A stretch of 64,000 nucleotides of DNA from Streptomyces niveus (GCF_002009175.1 NZ_CP018047.1:6448001-6512000), one strand, 5' to 3'; shown: positions 35,828 through 45,663, counted from the first letter of the stretch. Numbers and translations: made by a program. The notes: a model not told the origin generated them from the sequence alone.

Positions 35828-36104
35828 GGACGCCTCCTTTCACCGCGGTCGCTTGTGGTTCCGCATCCCTATGGTTGTCCATGATGCGGATTGCGCGCCA
35901 AGTGGATTGTCGCCGCGCAGGGGATTCGTGACGGTACTGGTGCAGAAGATATGGTGATTCGTCAGGTTTCTTCCTGTGTACGGGCCCTGACGTACTGAAA
36001 ATATGAAAGTCCGGCCAGACGGGTGACGGTGGGGACGTACGGGTGAAACCCATGGCTCGATACGATGCCTGACGCACCGTCGAACGACTCCTGGGGGAAC
36101 CGTC

Positions 36105-37352
36105 GTGTTCGGAATAGTGAGGCCATGCAGCCACCGGCTCTCGGAGGGGCTCAAGACCGAGTGGATGGCTCATCTGTGCGGGCTCTGCCTGGCACTTCGC
36201 TCGGACCACGGACAGTTCTCCCGCATCGTCACCAACTACGACGGTCTGATCGTCTCCGTTCTGACGGAGGCTCAGTCCGAGCGTGCCACCGGATGGCGTC
36301 GCACAGCAGGCCCCTGCCCACTTCGCGGCATGCGAACCGCGCCGGTGGCGAAAGGCGAGGGAGCGCGCCTCGCCGCGGCCGTCTCACTGGTGCTCGCCTC
36401 GGCCAAGGTGCGTGACCACGTCGCCGACGGGGACGGGGTGTTGAAGCGCCGCCCGGTGGCGGTCGCCGCGCGCCGGATAGCCGGCGGCTGGGACCGCGCG
36501 GGCGCGCGTACCGGCGCGGAGCTGGGCTTCGACACGGCGGTGCTCGTCGACGCGGTCGACCGGCAGGGCGGCATCGAGGCGCTCGCCGGACCGGGCACCT
36601 CGCTGCTCACCGTCACCGAGCCGACCGAGACGGCGACGGCCGCGGCGTTCGCGCACACCGCCGTACTCGCGGGCCGGCCGGGCAACATGGCGCCGCTCGC
36701 CGAGGCGGGCCGGCTCTTCGGGCGCCTCGCGCATCTGCTGGACGCCGTGGAGGACCAGAGCGCCGACGCCGCGGCGGGTTCCTGGAACCCGCTCACGGCG
36801 ACCGGCACCTCGCTCGCCGAGGCGCGCAGGCTCGCGGACGACGCGCTGCACGGCATCCGGCTGGCGCTGCGCGACGCGGAGTTCGTCGACGACAAGCTGG
36901 CGCACGTGCTGCTGGCGCACGAGTTGCGCACATCGGTCGACCGCGCCTTCGGGACGTCGTCCTGCTCGCACCAGGGGCAGGCGAGCGTCCAGGGCGGCGG
37001 CAATCCGTACGGCGGGCAGGGCGGGAACCCGTACGGCTCCAACAATCCCTACGGGGGCGGGAATCCGTACGACGGCGGCAACCCCTACGGCGGTGGCGAC
37101 CCCGGCGGACCCGGTAAGCCGGGTGGACCCGGTGGACCCGGTGGACCCGGACCCGACCCGCTTCCCCGGCCGTCCCGTCCGGAGCGGCGCGGCTTCTGGG
37201 CCGGCTGCGCGGTGGCGATCGGCCTCTGCTGCACCTGCAAGCTCTGCTGTGCCAAGGAGTACGAGGGCCCGTGGTCGCGCAAGAAGCGTGAGGGCTGCTG
37301 CCGGGACAGTGACTGGTGCGACTGCTGTGACTGCTGCGATTGCAGCTGCTGA
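36105..37352 (+). CDS. DUF5685-family protein with glycine repeats and cysteine-rich tail
   Basis: The 415-aa protein has a helical first part, MFGIVRPCSHRLSEGLKTEW then HLCGLCLALRSDHGQ, with a CxxC pair. From about residue 290 it has some seven GGNPYG-type repeats, then GGPGGPGG, and it ends in a short hydrophobic stretch and a tail with 15 cysteines, including WCDCCDCCDCSC at the C-terminus. Metal binding by the tail is likely. GTG at 36105 follows GGGGGA. No enzyme motif is recognised. It is divergent from sflA. Confidence 0.8.
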   Translation: MFGIVRPCSHRLSEGLKTEWMAHLCGLCLALRSDHGQFSRIVTNYDGLIVSVLTEAQSERATGWRRTAGPCPLRGMRTAPVAKGEGARLAAAVSLVLASAKVRDHVADGDGVLKRRPVAVAARRIAGGWDRAGARTGAELGFDTAVLVDAVDRQGGIEALAGPGTSLLTVTEPTETATAAAFAHTAVLAGRPGNMAPLAEAGRLFGRLAHLLDAVEDQSADAAAGSWNPLTATGTSLAEARRLADDALHGIRLALRDAEFVDDKLAHVLLAHELRTSVDRAFGTSSCSHQGQASVQGGGNPYGGQGGNPYGSNNPYGGGNPYDGGNPYGGGDPGGPGKPGGPGGPGGPGPDPLPRPSRPERRGFWAGCAVAIGLCCTCKLCCAKEYEGPWSRKKREGCCRDSDWCDCCDCCDCSC

Positions 37353-37387
37353 TTTCCGGCCGCGCGCGTGTGGAAGGCTGCGTCGGC

Positions 37388-38188
37388 ATGAGTACTGACA
37401 CCGACCCGGATCCCGCGCGGAACTGGGCGAACTGGCACGAACGCCGCGTCGCCTCGGTCTCGGCGCCGCACGGACCGCTCTCGCTCACCGGAACCCACTG
37501 GCTCTCCGAGCACCCGGAAGGTCGAATTCCGGCCGTGCCCGGCGTGTGGCGGGAGCGTGTTGACGGGGTGTCGGTGACCGCCGGGGCCGACGACGGGATC
37601 ACGGTCGACGGCCGGCCGCTGACCGGCGAAGCCGTTCTGACCGCCGACCGGGGACCCATCGGCGAGTCCCGGGTCGCGCACGGCGGACGCAGGCTGGTGG
37701 TCATGCGCCGCGAAGGGCTCTGGGCGGTACGTGACTTCGACCCGGACTCCCCGGCGCGCAGGGCGTTCAGGACCGTCGAGGCCACGCCGTACGACGGCCG
37801 CTGGGTGCTGCCGGGCCACTTCCGTCCGTACCCGGAGAGCCGCACCGTGCGCGTCGGGAACGCCGACGGGCGGGAGCGCGGACTCGGGCTCGCGGGTGAA
37901 CTGGCCTTCCCTGTCGACGGTACGGAGCACACGCTCCGGGCCGCCGTCGAGCCCGACGGGTCGCTCTGGGCCGTCTTCGCCGACGCGACCAGTGGCCTGA
38001 CCAGCTATCGCTTCCGTTTTCTGCGGCTGTCGCCGCCGGCCGGCGACGGCACGGTGACGGTCGATCTCAACCGGGTGCTGCTGCCGCCGTGCGCCTTCGC
38101 CGAGCACTTCATCTGTCCCTTCCCGCCACCCGGGAACACGCTGCCGTTCGAGATTCCGGCGGGGGAGCGGAACATCATCGTCCGCTGA
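37388..38188 (+). CDS. DUF1684 domain-containing protein
   Basis: The 266-aa product shows the DUF1684 blocks HGPLSLTGTHWLSEHPEGRI, the central YDGRWVLPGHFRPYPE and the C-terminal VDLNRVLLPPCAFAEHFICP ending in ERNIIVR. Structures of the family suggest a beta-barrel with a conserved Cys and His region; the reaction is unknown. ATG at 37388 is 35 bp after the preceding gene, so co-transcription is likely. No signal peptide is present. Confidence 0.85.
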   Translation: MSTDTDPDPARNWANWHERRVASVSAPHGPLSLTGTHWLSEHPEGRIPAVPGVWRERVDGVSVTAGADDGITVDGRPLTGEAVLTADRGPIGESRVAHGGRRLVVMRREGLWAVRDFDPDSPARRAFRTVEATPYDGRWVLPGHFRPYPESRTVRVGNADGRERGLGLAGELAFPVDGTEHTLRAAVEPDGSLWAVFADATSGLTSYRFRFLRLSPPAGDGTVTVDLNRVLLPPCAFAEHFICPFPPPGNTLPFEIPAGERNIIVR

Positions 38189-38210
38189 GTGCCCCCAACT
38201 GCTGCCCGCA

Positions 38211-38249
38211 ACGGCCCCGGTTCGCGTCGCGCGGACGGGGGCCGTCCGC
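38211..38249 (+). terminator. Possible terminator after the DUF1684 gene
   Basis: ACGGCCCC (38211-38218) pairs with GGGGCCGT (38238-38245); GCGGAC (38231-38236) and GTCCGC (38244-38249) offer a competing hairpin. Moderate support only. Confidence 0.45.
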
Positions 38250-38482
38250 TATGTGGGCAGCGCGTAAACCTAGGCAGGGGCAGCGTTTTCAAGACGCTTC
38301 ACCGCCTTTCGGCCGGTGGTACTGGCTGAAAGATGCCCTTGTGTGGCCGGTTGGCTCATTCAATACTCCCCTCAGCGCTTGTCAGGGGCACAGCAAATCC
38401 GGATTCCGGACGTATCCCTGACTGCGCCTCACGGGCCAGACCACCCCCAACCGGGCCCCAGATTCCCTCGGAGGAACAACAC

Positions 38483-39382
38483 GTGAGGATCAAGCGCACC
38501 ACCCCCCGCAGTGGTACCGCGAGACGTACTCGTCTGCTCGCCATCACCACTGGTCTTGTCGCCGCTGCCGCGCTCGCCGTCCCCACGGCGAGCGCCGACA
38601 CGGCGGGCACCTTCGGTGCGAACCAGCTCACGGCGGCGAGCGACGCCGTCCTGGGTGCCGACGTGGCAGGCACCGCCTGGTATGTCGACAAGACGACGAA
38701 CACCCTCGTCGTCTCGGCTGACAGCACGGTCAGCAAGTCGGAGATCGCGGAGATCAAGCGCGAGGCGGGGGCCAACGTCGGCGCCCTGCGTATCGAGCGC
38801 ACTCCCGGCAAGATCTCCAAGCTCCTGTCCGGTGGCGACGCGATCTACTCGCCCAGCGGTCGCTGCTCGGCCGGGTTCAACGTGCGCAGCGGTACCACCG
38901 ACTACTTCCTGACCGCCGGTCACTGCACCGACGGCTACCCGAACTGGTACACCAACTCGGCGCGTACCACGCTCATCGGTCCGACGGCGGGCTCCAGCTT
39001 CCCGGGCAACGACTACGGCATCGTGCGGTACTCCAACTCCGCCGTCTCCCGTCCCGGCACCGTCGGCAGTGTCGACATCACCAGCGCGGCCAACGCCACG
39101 GTGGGCATGTCGGTGACCCGTCGCGGCTCCACGACGGGCACCCACAGCGGCAGCGTGACGGGCCTCAACGCCACGGTCAACTACGGTGGCGGCGACATCG
39201 TCTACGGCATGATCCAGACCAACGTCTGCGCCGAGCCCGGCGACAGCGGCGGCCCGCTGTACTCCGGCAGCCGCGCGATCGGCCTCACCTCGGGCGGCAG
39301 CGGTAACTGCTCCTCCGGCGGAACGACGTTCTTCCAGCCGGTCACGGAGGCGCTGAGCGCGTACGGCGTCAGCGTCTACTAG
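38483..39382 (+). CDS. sprB: Secreted serine protease, streptogrisin B type
   Basis: Streptogrisins are extracellular chymotrypsin-fold proteases made with a pro-region. The 299-aa precursor has a twin-basic signal peptide ending near ASA (residue 38), a pro-region, and a mature enzyme that should begin at Leu115 (LSGGDAIYS), giving 185 residues, the length of streptogrisin B. The catalytic triad is His147 (TAGHC), Asp177 (GNDYGIV) and Ser255 (GDSGGPL). GTG at 38483 lies eight bases after GGAGG. From memory the mature part is very close to SGPB. A paralog follows downstream. Confidence 0.95.
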   Translation: MRIKRTTPRSGTARRTRLLAITTGLVAAAALAVPTASADTAGTFGANQLTAASDAVLGADVAGTAWYVDKTTNTLVVSADSTVSKSEIAEIKREAGANVGALRIERTPGKISKLLSGGDAIYSPSGRCSAGFNVRSGTTDYFLTAGHCTDGYPNWYTNSARTTLIGPTAGSSFPGNDYGIVRYSNSAVSRPGTVGSVDITSAANATVGMSVTRRGSTTGTHSGSVTGLNATVNYGGGDIVYGMIQTNVCAEPGDSGGPLYSGSRAIGLTSGGSGNCSSGGTTFFQPVTEALSAYGVSVY

Positions 39383-39741
39383 CGTCACCCGGCAGGCCTG
39401 ACCGCCGAGCCGAGAACAGCTGAGCAGAGTCCCCGCCCGAGAGCTCCGGGCGGGGACTCTACGCGCGTTACGGGGGCGAACTCCCGCACTGGGTGGGTTG
39501 GTTTCAAGACAGGACTAGTCCTCACCCGCTGCCGACCCCGTGATTGCACCGAGTGTTCACGAATGGAACGGCCCGGCTCTGACCTCCCCACGTGACCGGG
39601 TTGAAAAGGAAATGAACCCGCCGTGTGCACGTCCGGAAGCCGACCTTGTGTGCTACTGGCGAGTTTAGGAATAGTGGGCGCCTCATCCTCCGTGTCACCG
39701 CACCCCACATGCGATGACGCGGCCCCCACAGGAGGTATCAG
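39383..39741. other. Intergenic region between the two protease genes
   Basis: About 360 bp. It holds the sprB terminator (39426-39460), a perfect 12-bp palindrome AGGACTAGTCCT at 39511-39522, and an A+T-richer promoter area near 39640-39680 with TTGTGT and TAGGAAT. No gene is supported. Confidence 0.45.
39426..39460 (+). terminator. Terminator after the streptogrisin B-like gene
   Basis: A 14-bp perfect stem, AGAGTCCCCGCCCG (39426-39439) with its complement (39447-39460), around a 7-nt loop. Confidence 0.85.
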
Positions 39742-40827
39742 TTGAAGCACCGTCGCATTTCCAGGAAGCGCGTGGCGATCGCGGGCAGCGCCGTCACCGC
39801 CATGGTCGTGGCCGGGATTTCCTTCCAGACTGCGAACGCCAGTGAGGACACCAGCGCGATCACGGCGAAGACGCTGTCGGCGCCGGCGGCCGGAAAGCTC
39901 GCATCCAGCCTCGTCGGCGACCTCGCCGGTGACGCGGCCGGCTCGTACTACGACAGCAAGACCAAGGCCCTGGTGGTCAACGTCGTGGACGAGAAGGCCG
40001 CCGAGACCGTGCGCGAGGCGGGCGCCAAGGCGAAGGTCGTGGCGCACTCCCTCGCCGAGCTGAAGGACGCCCGCGGCTCCCTCACGGGCAAGGCGAGCAC
40101 CCCCGGCACGGCCGTGGCCGTCGACCCGGTCACCAACAAGGTCGTCGTCACGGCGGACAGCACCGTCAAGGGCGCCGCGCTCGACAAGCTCACCAAGGCC
40201 GTGGAGAAGCTCGGCGCCAAGGCCGAACTGAAGAAGACCGCCGGGGAGTTCAAGAAGTTCATAGCCGGCGGCGAGGCCATCCACTCCGGCGGTGGCCGCT
40301 GTTCCCTCGGCTTCAACGTGGTCGTCGGCGGCGAGCCGCACTTCATCACCGCGGGCCACTGCGGTACGACGGGCAGCTCCTGGTCCGACTCCGCCGGCGG
40401 CGCCGAGATCGGCTCCATGGTGGACTCGCAGTTCCCGGGCAACGACTTCGCGCTCGTCAAGTACAGCGGCTCCACGGAGCACCCGAGCGAGGTCGACCTG
40501 TACGACGGCAGCACGCAGGCCATCGCGCAGGCGGGTGACGCGACCGTCGGCCAGGCGGTCTCGCGCAGCGGCTCCACCACCCAGGTGCACGACGGTGAGG
40601 TCACCGCGCTCGACGCCACCGTGGACTACGGAGGCGGCGACGTCGTCGAGGGCCTCATCCAGACCACGGTCTGCGCCGAGCCCGGCGACAGCGGCGGCTC
40701 GCTCTTCGCCGGTGACACCGCGCTGGGTCTGACCTCGGGCGGCAGCGGTGACTGCTCCTCGGGTGGCGAGACCTTCTTCCAGCCGGTGCCCGAGGCGCTC
40801 TCGGCGTTCGGTGCCGAGATCGGCTGA
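39742..40827 (+). CDS. sprD: Secreted serine protease, streptogrisin D type
   Basis: The 361-aa precursor has a signal peptide ending near NAS (residue 34), a pro-region of about 140 residues and a mature protease beginning at Ile174 (IAGGEAIHS), 188 residues long as in streptogrisin D. The triad is His206 (TAGHC), Asp235 (GNDFALV) and Ser317 (GDSGGSL). The start is TTG at 39742, six bases after AGGAGG, with no better start nearby. The longer pro-region than in the upstream paralog fits streptogrisin D. The genes are likely an old tandem duplication. Confidence 0.94.
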   Translation: MKHRRISRKRVAIAGSAVTAMVVAGISFQTANASEDTSAITAKTLSAPAAGKLASSLVGDLAGDAAGSYYDSKTKALVVNVVDEKAAETVREAGAKAKVVAHSLAELKDARGSLTGKASTPGTAVAVDPVTNKVVVTADSTVKGAALDKLTKAVEKLGAKAELKKTAGEFKKFIAGGEAIHSGGGRCSLGFNVVVGGEPHFITAGHCGTTGSSWSDSAGGAEIGSMVDSQFPGNDFALVKYSGSTEHPSEVDLYDGSTQAIAQAGDATVGQAVSRSGSTTQVHDGEVTALDATVDYGGGDVVEGLIQTTVCAEPGDSGGSLFAGDTALGLTSGGSGDCSSGGETFFQPVPEALSAFGAEIG

Positions 40828-40864
40828 CCGTAGGGACGAACCGAAAGCGCACAACAGGAACAAC

Positions 40865-40900
40865 AGGCCCGGCCCGCCGTCATCGGCGGGCCGGGCTTTT
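40865..40900 (+). terminator. Rho-independent terminator after the streptogrisin D-like gene
   Basis: GCCCGGCCCGCCG (40867-40879) pairs with CGGCGGGCCGGGC (40884-40896) around TCAT and is followed by TTTT. Confidence 0.9.
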
Positions 40901-40957
40901 CCATGCGTATGGCCTTTTCCCAGGTGGGAGGGGTCCGGGTGCCCGGCGAACCAGATG

Positions 40958-40973
40958 TCGCACAAACGTTCGA
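40958..40973. promoter_or_regulatory. LexA-like (SOS) box upstream of dnaE2
   Basis: TCGCACAAACGTTCGA differs at one base from the actinobacterial LexA pattern TCGAAC-N4-GTTCGA. It lies 55 bp before the dnaE2 start, next to a possible -10 element TATGGT at 40982-40987. LexA repression with induction after DNA damage is the expected control of such genes. Confidence 0.65.
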
Positions 40974-41028
40974 TACTCATCTATGGTGGGAGCGGGGGAG
41001 GTGAGAACGGATCGATCAGGAGGTGCGG

Positions 41029-44000
41029 ATGCCCGGGTTCACGCATCTGCATACCGTCTCGGGGTTCTCCCTGCGGTACGGGGCCTCCCATCCCGAACAG
41101 CTGGCCGAGAGCGCCGCCGCGCGGGACATGGACGCCCTCGCCCTGACCGACCGCGACACCCTCGGCGGCGCCGTCCGCTTCATCGACGCGTGCGAGGGGC
41201 AGGGGATCAGACCGCTGTTCGGAGTGGAGCTGGCCGTGGCCGAACCGACGGGCGGGCCGGTACGCGAGCGGGGCCGGGCCCCCGCCGTACGGCGGCGCAC
41301 CCCGGTGCGCGGCGGCGCCTTCGTCGACGAGTCCGCGCCGCGTACCGTCTTCCTCGCCCGTGACGGCGCCGCCGGCTGGGCCGATCTGTGCCGGCTCGTC
41401 ACCACCGCGCACGCCGCCGGCGACGGCGGCCCGCTGCTGCCCTGGCAGGACAACCACGGCGCGGGCGTCACCGTGCTCCTCGGTCCCGACTCCGGCGTGG
41501 GCCGGGCCCTGGCCGCCGGCCGGACCGGCGACGCCACCCGGCTGCTCGCCGCCTGGCGGGAGATCTACGGCGACGCCCTGCGGCTGGAGGTCGTCCACCA
41601 CGGGCGCGGGGGCACCGGTCCGGGATCGCTGCGGCATGCCGCCCGTACCCTCGGCTTCGCCGTCGAACAGGGCGTACGGGCCGTGCTCGGCAACGCCGTA
41701 CGGTACGCCGACCCCGGTCAGGGCCCGGTCGCCGATGTCCTCGACGCGGCCCGCAGACTGGTGCCCATCGACCCGCGCAAGGGCCTGGACAGCGGGGAGC
41801 GCTGGCTCAAGGACCCGGCGGCGATGGCCCGTACCGCCGAGCTGGTCGCCGAATCGGCCGGGCTCGGGCCGGGCACCGCGCACCGGCTGCTGGCCATGAC
41901 ACAGGAGACGGCCGAGAGCTGCCGGGTCGATCCCAAGGGCGATCTCGGGATCGGCGCCGTCCACTTCCCCGAGCCGAGACTGGTCGGCGCCGGCCGGCGG
42001 ACCGCCGCACGGGTGCTCCGGTCGAGGGTGGCCGCGGGCATGGTGCGGCGCGGCTACGACCGGAACCGCAAGTACTGGAGGCGGGCGGAGGCCGAGCTGG
42101 GCACGATCGAGCGGCTCGGCTACCCCTCGTACTTCCTCACCGTCGCCCAGGTCGTGGACGACGTACGGGAGATGGGCGTCCGGGTCGCGGCGCGCGGCTC
42201 CGGGGCCGGCTCGCTGGTCAACCATCTGCTGGGGATCGCGCACGCCGATCCGGTCGCGCACGGACTGCTGATGGAGCGTTTCCTCTCCGAGCGCAGGCTC
42301 GCCGACCCGAAGATGTTCGAACTCCCGGACATCGACATCGACGTCGAGTCCGCGCGGCGCCTGGAGGTCTACCGCGCGATCCTCGACCGCTTCGGCCCCG
42401 AGCGGGTCGCCGCCGTCGCGATGCCGGAGACCTACCGGGTCCGCCACGCCGTACGGGACGTGGGCGCCGCCCTGTCCATGGACCCGGCCGAGATCGACCG
42501 GATCGCCAAGTCCTTCCCGCACATCCGGGCGCGCGACGCCCGCGCGGCGATGGACGAACTGCCCGAGCTGCGCGAGGTGGCGAAGGAGTCACGGCAGGAG
42601 GGGACGGGGCACGCCCGGCTGTGGGACCTGGTGGAGGCGCTGGACGCGCTGCCGCGGGGAATGGCCATGCACCCCTGCGGAGTGCTGCTCTCCGACTCCT
42701 CTCTGCTGCGCCGTACCCCGGTCGTGCCGACCAGCGGCGAGAGCTTCCCCATGTCCCAGTTCGACAAGGACGACGTCGAGAAGCTGGGGCTGCTCAAGCT
42801 CGATGTGCTGGGTGTGCGGATGCAGTCGGCGATGGCGCACGCGGTCGCCGAGATCGGGCGCGCCACGGGTGAGGAGCTGGACATCGACGATCCGGCGCAG
42901 GTGCCGGAGGGCGACCCGGAGACGTACCGCCTCATCCGCTCCGCCGAGACCCTCGGCTGCTTCCAGATCGAGTCGCCCGGCCAGCGGGATCTGGTCGGCA
43001 GGCTCCAGCCCGCCACGTTCCACGACCTGGTGGTCGACATCTCGCTCTTCCGGCCGGGTCCCGTCGCCGCCGACATGGTGCGGCCCTTCATCGAGGCCCG
43101 GCACGGCCGCGCGCCCGTCCGCTATCCGCACGACGATCTGGAGGGGCCGCTGCGCGAGACCTACGGCGTGGTCGTCTTCCACGAGCAGATCATCCGGATG
43201 GTCGACATCATGACCGGCTGCGGCCGGGAGGAGGCGGACAAGGTACGCAGAGGGCTCTCCCATCCCGAGTCACAGGCGAAGATCCGGGTCTGGTTCGGGG
43301 AGGAGGCCGGGAAGAAGGGGTACGTCCCCGAGGTCGTCGGCCGCGCCTGGGAGATCATCGAGGCCTTCGGGTCGTACGGCTTCTGCAAGGCGCACGCCGT
43401 CGCCTTCGCCGTACCGACGTACCAGTCGGCCTGGCTCAAGGCGCACCATCCGGCGGCGTTCCTCGCCGGGCTGCTGACGCACGACCCCGGCATGTACCCG
43501 AAGCGGCTGCTGCTGGCGGACGCGCGGCGGCGCGGGGTGCCGGTGCTGCCGCTGGATGTGAACCGGTCGGCGGCGGTCCATCGAATCGAACTGGTGTCCG
43601 GCACTTGGGGGGTGCGGCTCGCGCTGTCCGACGTCCACGGCATCAGCGAGGCCGAGACCGCGCGGATCGAGGCCGGACAGCCCTACTCCTCGCTGCTGGA
43701 CTTCTGGCAGCGCGCCAGGCCCGGCCGCCCGGTCGCCGAACGGCTGGCGCAGGTGGGCGCGTTGGACGAGTTCGGCGCCAACAGACGGGATCTGCTGCTG
43801 CATCTGTCGGAACTGCACGGGGCGACACGGCGGGCAGGTGCCCACGGGGACCAGCTCCCCCTGGACGGAGGGCGGCGGACAGCCCCCGCCGGGCTGCCCG
43901 ACCTGGGCGACACGGAGCGGCTGAGCGCCGAACTCGGCGTGCTCGGCATGGACGCCTCCCGCCATCTGATGGCGGACCACTACGCGTTCCTGGAGGAGTT

Positions 44001-44505
44001 GGGCGTGATGTCGGCGAAACGGCTGCGGGAGGTGCCGCACGGCAGGACCGTCCTGGTCGCGGGCGCCAAGGTGGCCACCCAGACCCCGCCGATCCGCTCC
44101 GGCAAGCGGGTCATCTTCACGACGCTCGACGACGGCACGGGCCTGGTCGACCTCGCCTTCTTCGACGACAGCCACGAGGCGTGCGCGCACACGGTCTTCC
44201 ACTCCTGGCTGCTGCTGGTGCGCGGAGTGGTGCAGCGGCGCGGCGCGCGGAGCATGAGCGTGGTCGGCGCGGCGGCCTGGAACCTGGCGGAACTGGTCGA
44301 ACTGCGGGAGAAGGGCGGCCTGGAGGCGGTCGCCGCCGCGCTGGACACCCCGGCACCGGGCCCGGGGACCGGGACGGACAACGGCAGACGCATCGAGATG
44401 CCCACGGGTTACGCGATGAACCCCTGGGCCGATCTCCAGCCGCCGGGTGAAGGGCTGCCCACGGGGCGGAAGTTGTGGCATTCGAGTCCGGGGAGCGCGG
44501 GATGA
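41029..44505 (+). CDS. dnaE2: Error-prone DNA polymerase III alpha subunit (DnaE2/ImuC)
   Basis: DnaE2 carries out mutagenic translesion synthesis after DNA damage. The 1158-aa protein has an N-terminal PHP domain (HLHTVSGFSLRYGASHPEQL), the polymerase palm with the catalytic aspartates in LPDIDIDVE and KLDVLG, the CGVLLSD and EQIIRMVDIM blocks, helix-hairpin-helix segments and a late OB domain (VLVAGAKVATQTPP). ATG at 41029 is five bases after AGGAGG; GTG at 41023 overlaps that site. It is shorter than replicative DnaE1 and is followed 13 bp later by an ImuB-like gene. Confidence 0.93.
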   Translation: MPGFTHLHTVSGFSLRYGASHPEQLAESAAARDMDALALTDRDTLGGAVRFIDACEGQGIRPLFGVELAVAEPTGGPVRERGRAPAVRRRTPVRGGAFVDESAPRTVFLARDGAAGWADLCRLVTTAHAAGDGGPLLPWQDNHGAGVTVLLGPDSGVGRALAAGRTGDATRLLAAWREIYGDALRLEVVHHGRGGTGPGSLRHAARTLGFAVEQGVRAVLGNAVRYADPGQGPVADVLDAARRLVPIDPRKGLDSGERWLKDPAAMARTAELVAESAGLGPGTAHRLLAMTQETAESCRVDPKGDLGIGAVHFPEPRLVGAGRRTAARVLRSRVAAGMVRRGYDRNRKYWRRAEAELGTIERLGYPSYFLTVAQVVDDVREMGVRVAARGSGAGSLVNHLLGIAHADPVAHGLLMERFLSERRLADPKMFELPDIDIDVESARRLEVYRAILDRFGPERVAAVAMPETYRVRHAVRDVGAALSMDPAEIDRIAKSFPHIRARDARAAMDELPELREVAKESRQEGTGHARLWDLVEALDALPRGMAMHPCGVLLSDSSLLRRTPVVPTSGESFPMSQFDKDDVEKLGLLKLDVLGVRMQSAMAHAVAEIGRATGEELDIDDPAQVPEGDPETYRLIRSAETLGCFQIESPGQRDLVGRLQPATFHDLVVDISLFRPGPVAADMVRPFIEARHGRAPVRYPHDDLEGPLRETYGVVVFHEQIIRMVDIMTGCGREEADKVRRGLSHPESQAKIRVWFGEEAGKKGYVPEVVGRAWEIIEAFGSYGFCKAHAVAFAVPTYQSAWLKAHHPAAFLAGLLTHDPGMYPKRLLLADARRRGVPVLPLDVNRSAAVHRIELVSGTWGVRLALSDVHGISEAETARIEAGQPYSSLLDFWQRARPGRPVAERLAQVGALDEFGANRRDLLLHLSELHGATRRAGAHGDQLPLDGGRRTAPAGLPDLGDTERLSAELGVLGMDASRHLMADHYAFLEELGVMSAKRLREVPHGRTVLVAGAKVATQTPPIRSGKRVIFTTLDDGTGLVDLAFFDDSHEACAHTVFHSWLLLVRGVVQRRGARSMSVVGAAAWNLAELVELREKGGLEAVAAALDTPAPGPGTGTDNGRRIEMPTGYAMNPWADLQPPGEGLPTGRKLWHSSPGSAG

Positions 44506-44518
44506 GAGGGGGCGCGGG

Positions 44519-45520
44519 ATGATCCTCTGCGTACGGTTCCACCACGAGGCCGAGACCGGCATCGAGGCCGCGCTGCCCGCCCTGCTCGGGCTGATCGGCG
44601 ACCTCAGCCCGGTCGTCCAGGCGCTGCCGCCGGACTCCGCGCTGGTCGATGTGGGCGGTGCCGAGCGGTACTTCGGGCAGGACGCGGCCCAGATCGCCGC
44701 CGTCCTGCGGGTACGGGCGCTCGCGCACGTCGGGGCCGGCTGCGCGATCGGCGCCGCCGCCACCCCGATGCTCGCCAGGATGGCCGCGCGTCAGGCCGCG
44801 CCGGGCACCACGCTGACGGTCCCGGACGAGGTACGGGCGGTCGCGGAGTTCCTGGAGCCGCTGCCGGTCGCGGCGCTGCCGGGGGTCGGCGCGGCGACCG
44901 CCCGTACGCTCCGCTCGTACGGACTCGGCACCGTGGGGAAGGCGGCGGCCGTACCGCTGTCGACACTGCAACGGGTCGCCGGGGTGCGGATGGGGCGCGA
45001 GGTGTACGAGAAGGCCCACGGCATCGACCGTACGACGGTCGTCCCGAACGCGTCCGCCCGCTCACTCGCTGCCGAACGGGCCTTCTCCCACGACGAGTTG
45101 GACCAGGACCGGCACCGGTCCGCGCTGCTCTCGATCACCGAGGAGCTGGGGGGCCGGCTGCGGGTCGAGGGACAGGTGTGCCGCTCGCTGACGCTCACGG
45201 TGCGCTACGCCGACCGCTCCACGACGACCCGCGCCCGTACGCTGCGCGAACCCACCGCGCACTCCGTCGCGCTCATCGGCGCCGCCTACCGGATCCATGA
45301 CTCGCTCGGGCTCCAGCGGGCGCGGGTACGGGCCCTGTCGCTGCGGGCCGAGGGGCTGACCCCGGCCGAACGGGCCACCCGTCAGCTCACGTTCGACCCC
45401 GTGGACGACCGGGCGCGCCGTATCGAGGCGGTGGCGGACCGGGCCCGCGCCAGGTTCGGCCCACGGGCGGTCGTTCCCGGCACGCTCGCCGTACGGGCGC
45501 ACGCGCGGCACCGCGCGTGA
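44519..45520 (+). CDS. ImuB-like Y-family polymerase relative, probably inactive
   Basis: ImuB is a catalytically dead Y-family protein that links ImuC/DnaE2 to the sliding clamp. The 333-aa product has the palm and thumb-like helix-hairpin-helix (VAALPGVGAATARTLRSYGL) and little-finger parts. The first acidic motif of active polymerases is replaced by LCVRFHHEAE, and the second region reads ALVDVGGAERYFG rather than SxDEAYLD, so the metal-binding set is incomplete. A clamp-binding candidate QLTF lies at 289-292. ATG at 44519 follows the dnaE2 stop by 13 bp. No ImuA gene is present. Confidence 0.85.
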   Translation: MILCVRFHHEAETGIEAALPALLGLIGDLSPVVQALPPDSALVDVGGAERYFGQDAAQIAAVLRVRALAHVGAGCAIGAAATPMLARMAARQAAPGTTLTVPDEVRAVAEFLEPLPVAALPGVGAATARTLRSYGLGTVGKAAAVPLSTLQRVAGVRMGREVYEKAHGIDRTTVVPNASARSLAAERAFSHDELDQDRHRSALLSITEELGGRLRVEGQVCRSLTLTVRYADRSTTTRARTLREPTAHSVALIGAAYRIHDSLGLQRARVRALSLRAEGLTPAERATRQLTFDPVDDRARRIEAVADRARARFGPRAVVPGTLAVRAHARHRA

Positions 45521-45575
45521 CGGGGCGGGTCGTCGCGGTGCGCGGGGCGTGACGGCGCGGGTCATGAGGGCGTGG

Positions 45576-45611
45576 GTCGTGGCGGCGGTCGTGGCGGCGG
45601 TCGTGGTGGCG
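45576..45611. repeat. Three tandem 12-bp repeats
   Basis: GTCGTGGCGGCG occurs twice in perfect tandem and a third time with one base changed. It lies after the ImuB-like gene in the 280-bp gap before the lipase gene. A 39-codon frame (ATG 45564 to TAA 45683) runs through it and would encode a Val/Ala-rich helix plus five arginines, but it lacks a ribosome site. Confidence 0.6.
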
Positions 45612-45663
45612 TCGGCGGGCGGCGGACCTGGGACGCGGCGCCGGCGCCGCGTTGGCATTCGTT

